Numbered from the stretch's first letter, positions 1-10,899 are shown. The stretch is 64,000 nt of DNA from Euptelea pleiosperma (GCA_035048495.1 CM068541.1:18809883-18873882); one strand, 5' to 3'. Numbers and translations are program-made. Notes: a model not told the origin generated them from the sequence alone.

Positions 1-907
1 CTTCTCGGCTAGGCCAGCCCATTTACCATGTGATTAATCATCAACTTCCACCCTTAGTTCGGCCCATCCCTGATCACCCTAATGTTTTCTCTCTATTAAT
101 CCATGTCAACCACCCAACCATGATGGTGTTTACCATCAACACCTGTGCACGACACCGGACTACGTCAGCTTAATTAGGTGAAACTCTAAGTGCGACCGAT
201 CAGGCCATTGATGACATCTGGTTCAGTATCACTGTCCGCCACCCTACCTTGGTAGGCACGTTGATCAGCCTCTCACAACACCGCACCACATACCAGCCTG
301 CTCACGTTCCTAATAATTAGCACGATCAACCTATAGCTCTCACCCACGTTCTATTGTAGCCTTAGGATAAACCTCCAGCTGAACGTCATCGATTCCTTTC
401 TCTCCATCCACTGCCATTAGTTCACGATTAAAATCCAAACATGCGATCTGTGCGCTCTTCACCTTTCTCATCCTATTTGTCCCAACTTCATGCGCCAACT
501 CGTGATCATCGTGGATGTCTAGCCCGGCCCAGCATCTCGGCCAAACGTTATCCCGCACTTAATAGCCTCCTTGGACAGTTAGAACACCTTTCCCTTCTCC
601 TGATCAGTCAAGGAGTGTACTGTTTGGCCATGTGTCCCTGTAGCTCTGCTCCACGTGTCAATGCAAGGCCAAGACAACTTTCAGTCGCGTGTCGACAGAA
701 CTGGCACCGTATAGTTATTGGTCGGCTAGTTGCTACCCTCGTTCTTGTATCATCCAATCCGTTGAGGGTCTGTTCTGCATGCGCAACCCTGTCTTGCAGC
801 TATTGGACTTGGGGGAGTGATTGTGTGTTACGCCCTAGCTTCAGTTTGTATGCAATCACATGGAGGTTGCCAGCCCACATACCCTCCTCCAAATGTGGAA
901 GCTCAAG
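1..907. other. Spacer without a supported gene
   Basis: Moderate-GC spacer. Open frames of up to about 156 codons exist on the plus strand (441-911), with a short one on the minus strand, but their translations match no family I know and the two strands are open over the same bases. It may be decayed retroelement sequence; nothing diagnostic is visible. Confidence 0.4.
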
Positions 908-1305
908 ATAGTGGGTGGCCCGTGCCCATGGCACTCTCCAACAAAAGCGTTTGTCAAAATTGGGTGTGAATGGCTGAGATCCACCATCTATTTGGGGGAT
1001 AAGATCTCAGCCCTTCTTTGTCTAAATAGATAAGAGGGGGTATAAGTGGGGAGACAACTTCCCTGTTTTGTTATATACTAGTGGGTGCCCCGTGCCATCG
1101 GCACTCCTCGACAAAGAATTTGCCAAAATCAGGTGAGTGGCTGAGATCCACCGTCCATTTGGGGGAGGAGTAGATCTCAGCCCTTCTTTGTTGATGCCTA
1201 TAAGAGGAGGTATAAGTGGGAAGGCAACGACTGTGTTCTATTATATAGAATAGTACGGCACTTCCCAAAAAAACGCATTTGCAAAAATTGGGTGCCTTCG
1301 GCACT
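908..1305. repeat. Imperfect tandem repeat, about 170-bp unit
   Basis: Two units (about 908-1078 and 1079-1255) and a partial third (1256-1305) share the same order of blocks: a segment ending in GTGCC..GGCACTC, then GCAAAA/CAAAAT, then GGCTGAGATCCACCRTC, then GATCTCAGCCCTTCTTTGT, then a TATAAGTGGG block and a TTATATA end. The GTGCC/GGCAC halves can form a small hairpin. A more diverged unit lies at 1795-1935. The unit boundaries were read by eye. Confidence 0.65.
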
Positions 1306-1660
1306 CAAACGGTATAACAGATTGAGGGTGTTACCATTATTTCCGTTATAACAGATTGTAACGTATATGGGTAAAAAACGAAAAATAATGAAAATGAACA
1401 AAAATAACGGAAAGTAATGGTGCTAAAATTAAAATTTTGATTTTCAAATATTCACTAAAATTTATAACATAAAATAACTGAAAAAGTAACAAATGTTTTT
1501 TAACAATTTCTTTTAAAAAAATAATGGTTATTATTTTCGTTATAATGGAAAAATAATAGAAAATAACGGCCGTTATTTTCTGAGCGTTAAAACAGTACAT
1601 AACGTAACGAGGGAGGTCCAAACCCGTTATAACAGCCGCTATTCACAACGTATACCAAAT
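1306..1660. repeat. AT-rich stretch with CCGTTATA-type inverted motifs
   Basis: An AT-rich segment in which variants of CCGTTATAACAG and AATAACGG recur on both strands (1351, 1392-1412, 1530-1580, 1624). It includes a perfect 24-bp palindrome at 1558-1581 centred on GGCC. No coding potential is seen. It is probably the decayed core of a fold-back or MITE-like repeat. Confidence 0.5.
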
Positions 1661-1794
1661 CTCTTTACTATTGGGCTCATGAACCCTATTTATGTTCGGC
1701 ACATATTTGGTGGAAGTACACCAAATCGAAGTCTGTATAGTGAAATTTCAGATTTCCCCAAAAATCATAACATGAGACGAATAAATGAGTGAGA

Positions 1795-1935
1795 GTGAGT
1801 GGTCTAGATCCGACCGTCCAACATTAGATAGATGGATTTGATCTCAACCACTCTTTATCTTATTAAGCTGGATAAGATAAGGGATAAGACAACTTCCCAG
1901 TTTTGTTATATATATATATATACCTCTCTCTCCTC
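1795..1935. repeat. Diverged extra copy of the 908-1305 unit
   Basis: It keeps the block order of the upstream tandem unit: a GATC-CACC-like block, TTTGATCTCAACCACTCTTT, a TAAGCTGGATAAGATAAGG block and ACAACTTCCCAGTTTTGTTA followed by (TA)n. It is more diverged than the two units at 908-1255. Confidence 0.55.
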
Positions 1936-2640
1936 CTCTTTCAACACCAGCTCTTGCCGCATATCCCCATTTGTCATCCAAGCATTTAGGTTCCCATCTC
2001 CGGCATCTAGCCAACCTGCAAGGCCGCAACATCACGCCCGGATCAACCATGCGCACCTCCTCCCCATCTTCAGCCTTAGCACACGACCAACAAGCTCCTT
2101 GCTTCGCCACCGATCCAACTTTACAGCCTATGGCTCCATAAATGAGCAACCAGACCGCTCAACCTCACGTTAGCCAACGTCGTGCGTACTTGATATCCAT
2201 CCACCATTACCACCGCCAAGCTCAAGCTCAAACTGTAATGCTTAATTTCAGTCACACTTCAAGCTCACAAGTAACACCACCAACCTTCTAGTTCTATCGC
2301 ACCAGCCTGATCAACCAGGCACCAAGCATCGCCATCAAGGAACAACCCTACTAGCCCGTCCACCATGAGATGACCATGCAGCAGGGCCAACGTGAATGGA
2401 AGCCACTCGTCTCCTCCATCCAATCGTGGCGAACAACCCACGCACCACATCCATGCATTCAACGGTTGGTCCTCCCTTGCATCGTTTTACTCTTTTGGCG
2501 AGTCTCTGTTTTGGTTTCCCCAAAACAGAGCATCCGTAACCTAAATGCATTCTTTTTAAGATATATGCGGTTTTGTTAGTGATATTTTTGGGTGTGAGTA
2601 TATATATGGCAGTGCTTGTGTGTGGGCGTGTGATTTTGGT
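1936..2640. other. Spacer without a supported gene
   Basis: Open frames here overlap on both strands and their translations are unrecognisable. I see no gene, RNA gene or clear repeat boundary. Confidence 0.4.
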
Positions 2641-3215
2641 GGGCCACTAGGTAGTGTGGACCTCTGATCGTGTGCCACGTGGCTCTTGTTGAGTGCTGTG
2701 ACCGACTTCCGTCACAACATCTTGTGACACAAGTTTTACTCCTGGTTTCCGTCACTAAGCTCGTGGTTGCAATAGGTGGTCCACTTAGGTGTTGGACAAC
2801 CACCCTACGGCTTGACCTTGCTGCTTGTGGTTGTGTAGGTCCACCTGGGTTTTGGCCCATCATCCATTTGGTCTGTGGGATCAAGTAGTGACCCATAATG
2901 CTCAAATCCCACGGTTAGAAATCATCCCATCATAAGGACTCCAATCCAATGGTTAAGAGTACCACAATAGTGTGCTGCTGGATCATAGGTCAGTTGATCC
3001 ACTTGGCTAATAATTTGGTGGGCCAATAGGTATTGTGGGACTCACCTGCTGGTGTGCAACATATCATGGGGTGCGGAAAGATGGTGATCTCACAAACACG
3101 GGCAATCGTCGACGCAAAGTTTATATTTTTCGTCTTGCCAGCACATATGCTAAGATAACTTTTACACCCGTGAGTGACCAACATTGAGACCAATGCCAGG
3201 TTGACCATTATTCAC
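2641..3215. repeat. MULE-like MITE family fragment (CACGTGGC family)
   Basis: Contains the blocks that recur through the window: GTGCCACGTGGC, TTGAGTGCTGTGACCG, AATCCCACGGTTAGAAATCA, and GTGGGCCAATAGG. Close relatives lie at 9960-10840, 32762-33283 and 39864-40518. The 40146-40518 copy has an exact 9-bp target duplication, which assigns the family to Mutator-like elements. Ends and target duplication of this copy are not recognisable. Confidence 0.5.
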
Positions 3216-3261
3216 CTGCTTCAAATTTTGGCCTTCTACCTTCTAATTTTCACTATCCCAC

Positions 3262-3280
3262 AACAGTATATAGTACAAGT
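3262..3280 (+). promoter_or_regulatory. Possible TATA-type promoter
   Basis: A GTATATAG motif lies about 285 bp upstream of the ATG at 3554. It is followed by a pyrimidine-rich leader with (TC)n at about 3368-3387 and a possible leader intron: CCAG then GTATAC near 3361, ending at TTTCAG near 3518. Inference from motif order only. Confidence 0.3.
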
Positions 3281-3553
3281 TCCCCAACCCAACAATCCCC
3301 CAACAATCTAAGTCATTTTCTCCTCCTGTACATCCAAATTTCTGAAATTCCCTCCAAACCAGGTATACTCTCTCTCTCTCTCTCTCCCTAGGGTTTAAGA
3401 GTTTTTTTTTTGCATTTACAGATCCTTTTCGCTATTAAGGAGTTTTGTTTAAGGGTTTCTCTTTCTTCTGATTGAGAAAACTGCATTCGCCCTCCCCCCA
3501 AAAGAATTCTGCTTTCAGGTTCTATCGTTTGAAATCACTGATCATTTTCATCT

Positions 3554-3760
3554 ATGGAGTCTAAGGAGGGTAGCAAATCTTTGGTTGATGTTGATACCTA
3601 CGATTTCAAAAAGCAGGTGGAGGCAGTCGATGGTTTCAAGACACCCACGTCATTGCCTCGTCTAAATGGGGTTGCCGAAACCTGCCCTGCTCTTATGATA
3701 CGAAAGTCAAATTCAAGGAACATTGATCTTGGGATATGCAGAAAGCTTATATATTGTTGA
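3554..3760 (+). CDS. Small ORF, weakly SIAMESE-related (SMR)-like
   Basis: A 68-residue ORF starting in a plausible leader context (CT-rich 5' leader, possible leader intron). The protein is acidic at the N-terminus, then carries GFKTPTS (residues 27-33), ETCPALMIRKS (about 42-52) and CRKLIYC at the C-terminus. Plant SIAMESE-related CDK inhibitors have a comparable order: a TPTS/TP motif, then CPPAPRK, then a Cys-Arg/Lys-Arg/Lys-Leu segment before an acidic, aromatic tail. Here the CPPAPRK motif is degenerate and the final tail is missing, so it would be a truncated or decayed member, or an unrelated small protein. It could also be a first exon, but I see no convincing downstream exon. No neighbour supports a role. 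Confidence 0.3.
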   Translation: MESKEGSKSLVDVDTYDFKKQVEAVDGFKTPTSLPRLNGVAETCPALMIRKSNSRNIDLGICRKLIYC

Positions 3761-3765
3761 AGTAA

Positions 3766-4149
3766 ATTGGTTCTTACGATTTCCTGAATGTCATTTGGGC
3801 ACTTGTGGAAGGGGTGACTATCGTGCCCTGTGGGACTAGTCAGGTGCTCTAAGAGGCCTGGATACCCACGGTTTCCAAAAAAAATAAAATCCTGAAGGTC
3901 CATCTATTCTTTCTTGTTGCTTTTTTTTTTTGCTTGAAGAGTGTGGAATGGCAAATTGTTGAGGCCTATATTTGAGTAGTTTTGGATCAATTGGGTTTGT
4001 TAAATTTAAATTGTGGTAGAGCTTGTTTTAACTTTAGTAAGTATAGATTTATTGTTGACCCTTCACAAAGACCAACTTGATCAAAATGTCATATATTAAA
4101 GCACAATTTTTATTACAGTTGAACACCACCTACCTCAAAACAACTCTAC
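3766..4149. other. Spacer without a supported gene
   Basis: AT-rich sequence downstream of the small ORF, with a poly-T run at 3921-3931. No coding exon or repeat boundary is recognised. Confidence 0.4.
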
Positions 4150-4329
4150 AATGAAAAAGAAAAGGAAAATACATACTACAATAAAGCACACGAACAAAGA
4201 TCCTGTAGTCTGAACAATCACTGCCATCATTTTCGCGAATTTTGAATACAATATCATGTTCCCTGCGTGACTGCCAGGGGCTTCCTGTTGTATTCCTCAT
4301 CCAAAGATCCAGGCCCAACAGCAATCACC
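4150..4329 (-). pseudogene. Plastid-type chaperonin-10 (co-chaperonin) remnant
   Basis: Read on the minus strand from 4329, after a plausible splice acceptor (ATCAG), the first 23 codons give VIAVGPGSLDEEYNRKPLAV. This matches the conserved centre of chloroplast chaperonin 10, the GroES-like cap of Cpn60. A stop follows. The rest of the family signature continues in two other frames: an LYSKFA segment, then a DGSD..DY..FVRV segment. At least two frameshifts and one stop therefore break it. An apparent exon boundary survives, so a duplicated genomic fragment is more likely than a retrocopy. No other exon of the gene is seen nearby. Family assignment is fairly firm; non-function is clear. Confidence 0.7.
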
Positions 4330-4387
4330 TGATCCAACATCACACAAAATGTGTAAACTGGAAGCATAATCCGATTTAGTTTTATAT

Positions 4388-5367
4388 GATCCAACCTCAC
4401 ACAATTTGTTGACTGGGACCACTTGTGAACTTTAGTTTTATATTCAAGAAATGTTAAAATGTCAATTTTTAAAACAGATAAAATAATGTGGACTGGAACT
4501 GGTTACATCATAAGTAACTAGCGGGAGTGGATCCTAGGTATGCCCTTAGAAAAGGGATGCCCCTTCATTTATTTAATTTTATGTAACACATTGTCCAGCC
4601 TGGGTTTGGCGAAGTGTAGCAGTCTAGTTTATGCTATCAATATATATTGTCCAAAGAAATATAGTTTCCTATCAAGAGAGGTAGAAAGACATTGAAATAC
4701 ACCCATACGGCCTAATTCACTCCCAAAATTGGAAGTGATGAAACTGATATCCTTAGTTGGTTGCACTATCTCCACATTTTTGACTTCGCAGATAAAAACT
4801 GAAGTTGAGTTAGGAAGGATGTGTCCAGAGAAATTAAGTCTTTGATCCTAGGTAACTATAAAGAGTTTTACTCATCAAAAGGGAAAAAACAGTTGAGCAA
4901 GAAAACAAATGTATGAGTTAGGATGTGTAGTGTCCAGAGGCATATAGTTTCCTATCAAGAGAGGTAAAAAGGACAACTTGAAATCAACCCTTACAGCCTA
5001 ATCGAGTCCAAAATTGGAAATGGTGAAGCTGATATCCTTAGCTGCACTATCCTCCGGTGTTGACTTCACAGAAAAAAACCAAGTTGAGAAAGTCCATAGG
5101 CATCCATCTTCTAGCTCATTTTGGGTGGTATCTGTCTCTACCACCCATAGCTGTATTAGATACTGATCTACTTTTCCTTGTATAATTGTTAAATAACAAA
5201 AGATTTACTGATTGTAGATAGGCATTTTAGGTGAAGAGATAGTTAACTATGCTTCCATTGAATTCCCAGACCATATATGACATTAGTTTGGAAGCGCTAC
5301 TATGCACAAAACTTGAATAGAGAGTGAATAATATAGTGTAAGGGTTTGAAATCTTGCATTTCTGTCC
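4388..5367. repeat. Segmental duplicate, shortened copy of 16555-19881
   Basis: Matches 16555-19881 in the same orientation, block by block, with high identity in each block: 4388-4489 with 16560-16655; 4490-4642 with 16905-17053; 4645-4810 with 19026-19195; 4811-5145 with 19210-19550; 5152-5367 with 19672-19881. Relative to the second copy it lacks about 250, 1,970, 20 and 120 bp at the joints. One missing piece contains a folylpolyglutamate synthase pseudo-exon, so this copy holds only intron-derived sequence. Direction of change (deletion here or insertion there) is not proven. Confidence 0.85.
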
Positions 5368-5716
5368 TTGTGCATATGCTAACTGTTAATATATGGCTTG
5401 TTTCAACTTCTTTGTGCTTGTGCATTTATTTGATAAAGATCCATTCTGTGAAAACATCTTCTAGCCATTGATTCCTATATATAGATCTATTCTGTGAAAG
5501 TCAAGAAAACAACATGAAATAAGGGAAGCTTGGGGCTCAAATTTTTTTTGGACTATTCACTATAATTTTACTGACTGTCCAAAGAATGTGACAGATTATA
5601 TGATTAGGATTATTTAATTGGACTGCTCTACAAGATCATCTTTGTGAATACCCTTAATGACGAATCCTGAATGACCTGCTTCTATACCTGGCCATTATGA
5701 GATTTAAACAGAGTAC
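5368..5716. other. Spacer between the duplication and solo LTR A
   Basis: AT-rich, no open frame of note, no recognised repeat. It ends in the GGTAG target duplication of the adjacent LTR. Confidence 0.4.
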
Positions 5717-5721
5717 GGTAG

Positions 5722-8641
5722 TGATATTCGCTCAAAAGTGTTATTTAAAGCAACTATTCTTCTAGTGTTATCGCACTCGCCTACGTAAAATTGCTCTATT
5801 TATCACTTTTCTATGTAAGAGTCTCTTCTATTACATAGAACACACTTTTCTGGATGAAATGGTATATTTGCATGCATTAAACACATTTTCGGAAGTCTAG
5901 ATATAAAGCCGTTCTGGTTAAGTCTCATTACGCGCTTCTTTTATCGCAGGAAACCCGATTGAAGAATTTTAAGGATTGTGGGCTCACAATTAACTGCCAG
6001 AGTCTAGGACCAAAGCACAAAAGCTAATGGGCTGAGGATAAAAAGATGCATACCAAATGTTGGGAGAGCTAGAGAGTCGGAAAAGCCTGAGAGAAGATTA
6101 AGAGAGAAGGAGAGACAAACTCTCAAAGAAGAGACTAAGGATATTAAAGCTTATCAACTAACACAAGATGAAAACTTGCTCAGTTGGTGAAGCGTGCAGA
6201 AGACCAAGTCAAAGACCAGGGTTCAAGACCCTCTGCTAGCATTTTCTCTTTATTTTGTAATATTTTCTCTCTCCTCTCTCTAGATCCTCATTCTCTATCT
6301 GCTCACAATCCAAATCATCTGATCCTCCCCCCTACTCAGTCACTCAATCCTACGGCCTACCTTGGCCAATCTCCATTGCCCGATCATCACCATCCATCTC
6401 TACCATACGATCGCTCAGTCAATCCCCCGATTATCCATCTCACCATCTCGTAAATCCAATGGCCCTCATCACTTCATGTTCAATCCTATGGGCCTAAGCC
6501 GAGATGAAATGCTGGCCCATTACTCATGGCTCAGCCATTCGGTGGGACCCACATGCCTAGCATGGATAAGAAACGATTTTCTTTAAAGAAGAAGAAGGAT
6601 AGGAGAGTAAATTTTGGGAAAGATTTAAGAAACAAAGATTTTTTAAAGACAAATATTTCTTCAAAAAGGGAATTATTTTTTATTTTTTATTTTTTATTTT
6701 TTTCAAAAAAAAGGAGGGAGATTTTATCCTAGAAGAAAAACTAGGTGTTGGGCATTTAAAAGATGATATTTTATAGATGTTTCTAAAACAAGTTTTTTTT
6801 AAAACGAAGGAAACATTTTTGGAATGAAAGTTTCTAAAAGATGGAGGTAGTTGGGGAAATATTGGCGGAGCATTAAAGTGTTGCTGGACATTGGTCCACA
6901 TGGGATTATTTTACGAAAAATACAAGATGGAATAGGTATAAGAGGTTTTTGTTTTTATGGGAGGAATCTTTTAAAAGGGAAACTATCTTTTTGAAAACAT
7001 AAAAATTGTAAGGTGGTGTTTGCCATGTGCTATTGAATGGCTGGGATTTCTAGAAGAAGGAGAGGATCAAAGGGCTGGAAAAGCATCCACCCACTACCAC
7101 GTTTTGGAAAGATTAGACAGTTTCTAAATAGAGGAGAGGGGGAGGATGCATAAAGAAAAATCAAAATATAATTCGGCAGCTCTCTCCCACGTCCCATATT
7201 TTTCTTCTCCTCCATCTCTCTCTTCTCTCCCCTCCCTCCAACGGTTTTAGCAAGGGAGATCTCTCCCAAATTTCTTCACTTCCCACACCTCTCTCTTCAC
7301 TCTCTTTTTTTGACTTCTCCAAGCCGTTCAAAAAAAAAAAAAAAAAAGAGAGGAGAAGAGGAACGCTTACCTGCTGTTCCTCTCCACCTCGATCAGCACC
7401 TCCACCAACAGTCCTCCACCATTCTTTGACCCCAAGCCGTCCATCATCTCCACTCTCTTCTCCATGCCCTGAACTCCATCTCCCATCTCTCCAGTCGGTT
7501 TCTCTCCTCTCAAACCTCCATTACTGCTGCTACAATCTACTGCACCTTACACCACTCCAACCCGACGCCTCTCACATCCGGCAAGCTCCACCGCTGCAAG
7601 CTCCTCCTCAACTCATCTGTTGGCCTGCAAAAATGAGTTGCAGGTCGTTGTTTTCCTCCACAACAGCGTCTCCTTCTTCTCCTTTACCACCCCCACACCA
7701 CACTGTCCATTCATCACCGCCCACCATCCCTTCTCTCTAAACGTGTTGGAGTTGCAACCTGCAACTCCAGTCCGTGTCACCCAAAGAACAAAGCTAAAAA
7801 AAAAAAAAGGAAGGAAAGAAAGGACAAGAGAAGAAGAAGAAGAGAAGAGGAGGTGGGTTAAACTTACCTCAGCCTACCACCGCCACTTGCAGCAGTCAGC
7901 ACCAATCCTCCACTTCAAGTGCTGCTGCACCAACCTGCACCACCAAGAGCCGCTCCACTCTCCACCATTTGCAACCCGTTCCACCCTTCAAACCGCTAGT
8001 CCACCATGGCCCTCAACTTTTGATCACCACGGACTACCAGTCATCACCATTGCCATGGTTTGGAGCATCACTAGCAGTCCAAACCGTGGGCCCCATTTTC
8101 TCACTCACTATCCTTGGCCAAATCATGGCCAAGCATCCATTCCGACCAAGTTCGGGTAAGTCTAGAATACATTCTATAATTTCTTCTCACTTCTACTTCT
8201 TCTCTCTACCTTTCTCTCTCTAGGATAGTATTTTCTCTCTCTAAAATCTCCCTCTCTAATTAGTTATTTTTTTTTATCAACTTTACTTGAATCTCGATTG
8301 TATGCATTGTAGACAATTCTGATTTAATAAAGAATTTTGATTATGAGTTGTGTTTGGATTATTAAGTTCTTATTCATATTTTGATCAATATTGTTAATGT
8401 GCACAATTCTGTTAAAAATCCAATCAAGATTGTTTTAAATCACACCCTACTATTCTAGCAATTTCCGTGTTTAATGTGTTCTAATTTGTGCTAACGCGAC
8501 TAATCCAGAGTGCGGATCGACATCCGACACGAATCCCTATACGAAATTGCATACTTCTGCAGGATAAAATTCGGATCAAATTATAAATCTTGTTGATTCT
8601 AGGGTTTCCGTAACTAATGATGCGGAAAAACCCTACTTTCA
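5722..8641 (+). mobile_element. Solo LTR A (2.9 kb, TSD GGTAG)
   Basis: Begins TGATATTCGCTC and ends in TTTCA, so it has the TG..CA termini of an LTR. It is flanked by the exact 5-bp repeat GGTAG (5717-5721 and 8642-8646). A relative with the same ends lies at 22419-26207. The shared landmarks are an ATATAAAGCCG block near 5900, a tRNA-like box pair at 6177-6230, a long C-rich, stop-poor middle, an AGTGCGGA..ATCCGACACGA block near 8508, and the CGGAAAAACCCTA end. No internal region or second LTR is present, so it is a solo LTR left by LTR-LTR recombination. The length suggests a large gypsy-type or LARD family, but no protein domain proves that. Confidence 0.9.
6177..6238 (+). other. tRNA-like pol III box pair inside LTR A
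   Basis: TTGCTCAGTTGG (A-box-like) at 6177-6188 and GGTTCAAGACC (B-box-like) at 6220-6230, with spacing typical of a tRNA-derived promoter. The equivalent pair is in LTR B at 22871-22929. Both sit about 450 bp from the LTR start. There is no full cloverleaf, so it is not a tRNA gene. Confidence 0.45.
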
Positions 8642-8646
8642 GGTAG

Positions 8647-9230
8647 CCACTAGGCATGGGCAGATTGGAAAAAAAGTAAAAACAAGGTGAAAAATGCAAA
8701 ATTTGCCTTGAGTTTCTAACTTGTCTCCCATGATTCATCGAGTTGAGAGTCAAACCAATCAAGTTCTCAAGTTTTTGAATTGTCACAAAGTTTCAAGCAT
8801 GCCCTCTCATAAGTATTTCAGGTTTTCATTGTCTTACCCACTTTTTTAATGAGGCTTATAAGTATTTTGTCTTGTCAAGCTTAATCTGGTTTGCAAGAGA
8901 AACTTGGTTCTAGTGTTGATTGAGTCAAGTACACTAGTCAAAATGCATGGTTGAAAGTACATATATAGTGAAAATAAGATTTTAAATCAATTTTAGTACT
9001 TAAATTAATTTGATGGCACCAGACTATACATTCTGTTATGTATCGTCTCGGTACCTTACTGGAACAAGATGTCTCAGCCAAGACAGAACAAGACGAAATG
9101 AGATTTTCAACCATGCTTATACTACAGTTCAGCATGGCATTTTGGCCCGCGGCCTGGCCCAAAAGAGTGTGTCACGTTGCATTTTTGGAAGGGGACTTCA
9201 AACCCCTGGTGGACAGCAAACTTGGGATCT
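8647..9230. other. Spacer without a supported gene
   Basis: Contains short open frames on both strands (for example 9010-9240) that are unrecognisable and mutually overlapping. The segment ends with the TTTGAATTA target duplication of the next element. Confidence 0.4.
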
Positions 9231-9239
9231 TTTGAATTA

Positions 9240-9606
9240 GGGTCACTCTACGGGCACCCTACTTGGACCAAAATACCCCTCCCTTCACCCCTTCCCCTTC
9301 CCCGTCCCTTCTCCTTCTCTCTCCGTTCCTATCTCTCTCTACTATAACTCCCCCCTTCTATCTCTCACTCTACCCTCTCTCTCTCTATACCTCACTCACT
9401 CACTCTCTCTCTCTTTCTCTCTCTCTCTCCCTCTCTCTCTCGCTCCCCTGAGCTTTTAGCCCCCACGGTAGTGCAACACCATGGAGGCTAAAAGCCGGAG
9501 AGAGAGAAAGAGAGAAGGGAGAGTGAGAGAGAGAGAGCAAGAGAGAGAGAGTGGGGAGAGAGAGTTACAATAGAGAGAGAGAGAGAGAGTGGGGAGAGAG
9601 AGTTAC

Positions 9607-9648
<42 letters not shown>

Positions 9649-9699
9649 GAAGGGGGGGGGGTGTATTTTTGTCCAAGTGGGGTGCCTGTAGAGCGATCC
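9240..9699. mobile_element. Fold-back MULE-like element with CT/GA arms (9-bp TSD)
   Basis: Flanked by the exact 9-bp repeat TTTGAATTA (9231-9239 and 9700-9708). The two ends are inverted repeats of each other, reading GGGTCACTCTACGGGCACCC on the left and GGATCGCTCTACAGGCACCC on the right, and the homology runs on past an ACTTGGAC block. Inside, a (CT)n/CCCTT arm (about 9283-9446) faces a (GA)n arm (about 9496-9652). The centre is a smaller inverted repeat (GCTTTTAGCCCCCA facing TGGAGGCTAAAAGC). The entire 460 bp can fold into one hairpin. A 9-bp TSD is typical of Mutator-like elements; the element is non-coding. Confidence 0.9.
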
Positions 9700-9708
9700 T
9701 TTGAATTA

Positions 9709-9959
9709 ATGAAGGTTGGGCACATACATGTCATCAACATCCAACATGTATTTTGTTGCTTTAGATTATTCTTAACACTCCAGATTTTGGCCAATGCAAA
9801 GGTTTGCTGAACATTTGGATGATGGGGAGAAATGATGATGGTGAACTTTTCCCATGCATTTTTTTTCTGTATATTTTTTGGATAAATTATTTTTCCTGAA
9901 TATTCCATTAAATTGAAGGTTGTGGTCATTTCATTTTTTTTCTGGTAATTTCTGACCAT
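9709..9959. other. Short spacer without a gene
   Basis: AT-rich sequence between the fold-back element and the next MITE-family block. Nothing recognised. Confidence 0.35.
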
Positions 9960-10840
9960 TGCATGAAATGCCACGTGGTACACTCTCTTGGACCCACTGA
10001 GTCATGTATGTTTGGGCCATTCCTTGGAGCTATATACCAAAAATCAGCCTGATTAGTGAATTATAATAGTTGGATTTGAGTGTTCTTTTATCACGGGCTT
10101 GGAACACATCCATAGGCCTGTTCACGAACCCATTATAAAAATTGTAAAAATCCAACAGCTAGACATCAGCAATCAGGCTGATTTTTTAAGTGTAGGTCTA
10201 CAAAATGAGCTAAAGATTCATGGCCTGCTACCCAGCCCATTACCAAGCCCACGGCCCAGCCTAGGACCAAGCCCATTGGCTCGACTATAGACTGGGCTAC
10301 GGGCTGGGCCTGGGTTTCAATTTTGGAGTGAGGCCCAGCTTTACATGCAAGTAGGCAATCCACCACGATCTTACCTCGCCTCATAACCAACTACTGTACA
10401 GATTGCAGAAAAAATGGGAATTATCTCCTGAGAGCAGCTCAATAAACCAAAAATCAGCCTGATTAGTGATTTACAACCTTTGGATTTTTGCACCCAAATA
10501 ATGCTCAAATTCCTACCGTTAAAATCAACCCTTGAAAATAACTTCAATCGAATCGGTTAGAAATCACGAATCAGTCTGATTTTTTTGTGTACCTGTCCAC
10601 CGAGTGACTGGCCTAACATCTATGCCGTCATCGTCCTCTAATAGTAAGCCGCGTGGCTCGTATTGAGTGCTGTGACCGGCTTCCGTCTCAACAACTTGTG
10701 ACAAAAGGTACTCATCAGGTAGCTACTGACCAGGTGTGGTTCTGTATAACGGTTTCCAAAAGGTTCGCGTTGTTTTCAGGAGTGTGCAACGTGGCACATA
10801 CAGCTGCCGTTGATGGAGTGCAACGTTGGGACATGCAGGA
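9960..10840. repeat. MULE-like MITE family copies (two partial)
   Basis: Two copies of the ACCAAAAATCAGCCTGATTA block (10038 and 10447), each followed by a GTTGGATTTGAG/CCTTTGGATTTTTG block. The inverse blocks GAATCAGTCTGATTTTT and GCCGCGTGGCTCGTATTGAG follow. Between them, at 10215-10330, lies a run of CCCAGCCCATT / GGGCTGGGCC repeats that is itself partly inverted. Relatives lie at 2641, 32762 and 39864. Boundaries are uncertain. Confidence 0.5.
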
Positions 10841-10899
10841 AACTTTCTAAATTGAAAACTTCAAAAACCCGCCCAACCCAACTACGAAGAGCAGCTCTG

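Noticed and set aside
441..911. 156-codon open frame near the left edge
   Set aside because: Cysteine- and serine-rich text with no family likeness, no leader or codon bias, and overlapping open frames on the other strand.
6177..6238. Possible tRNA gene
   Set aside because: A- and B-box-like motifs are present but there is no acceptor stem or complete cloverleaf, and it is part of a repeated LTR.
7426..8223. Open frames of 84-179 codons
   Set aside because: Inside solo LTR A, same C-rich tract as in LTR B, low complexity, no conserved frame between the two LTRs.
9263..9676. Leu-Ser and Arg-Glu repeat open frames
   Set aside because: They are translations of the CT/GA arms of the fold-back element.
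10166..10390. 74-codon minus-strand open frame
   Set aside because: Falls on CCCAGCCCATT / GGGCTGGGCC repeats; no family, no gene context.
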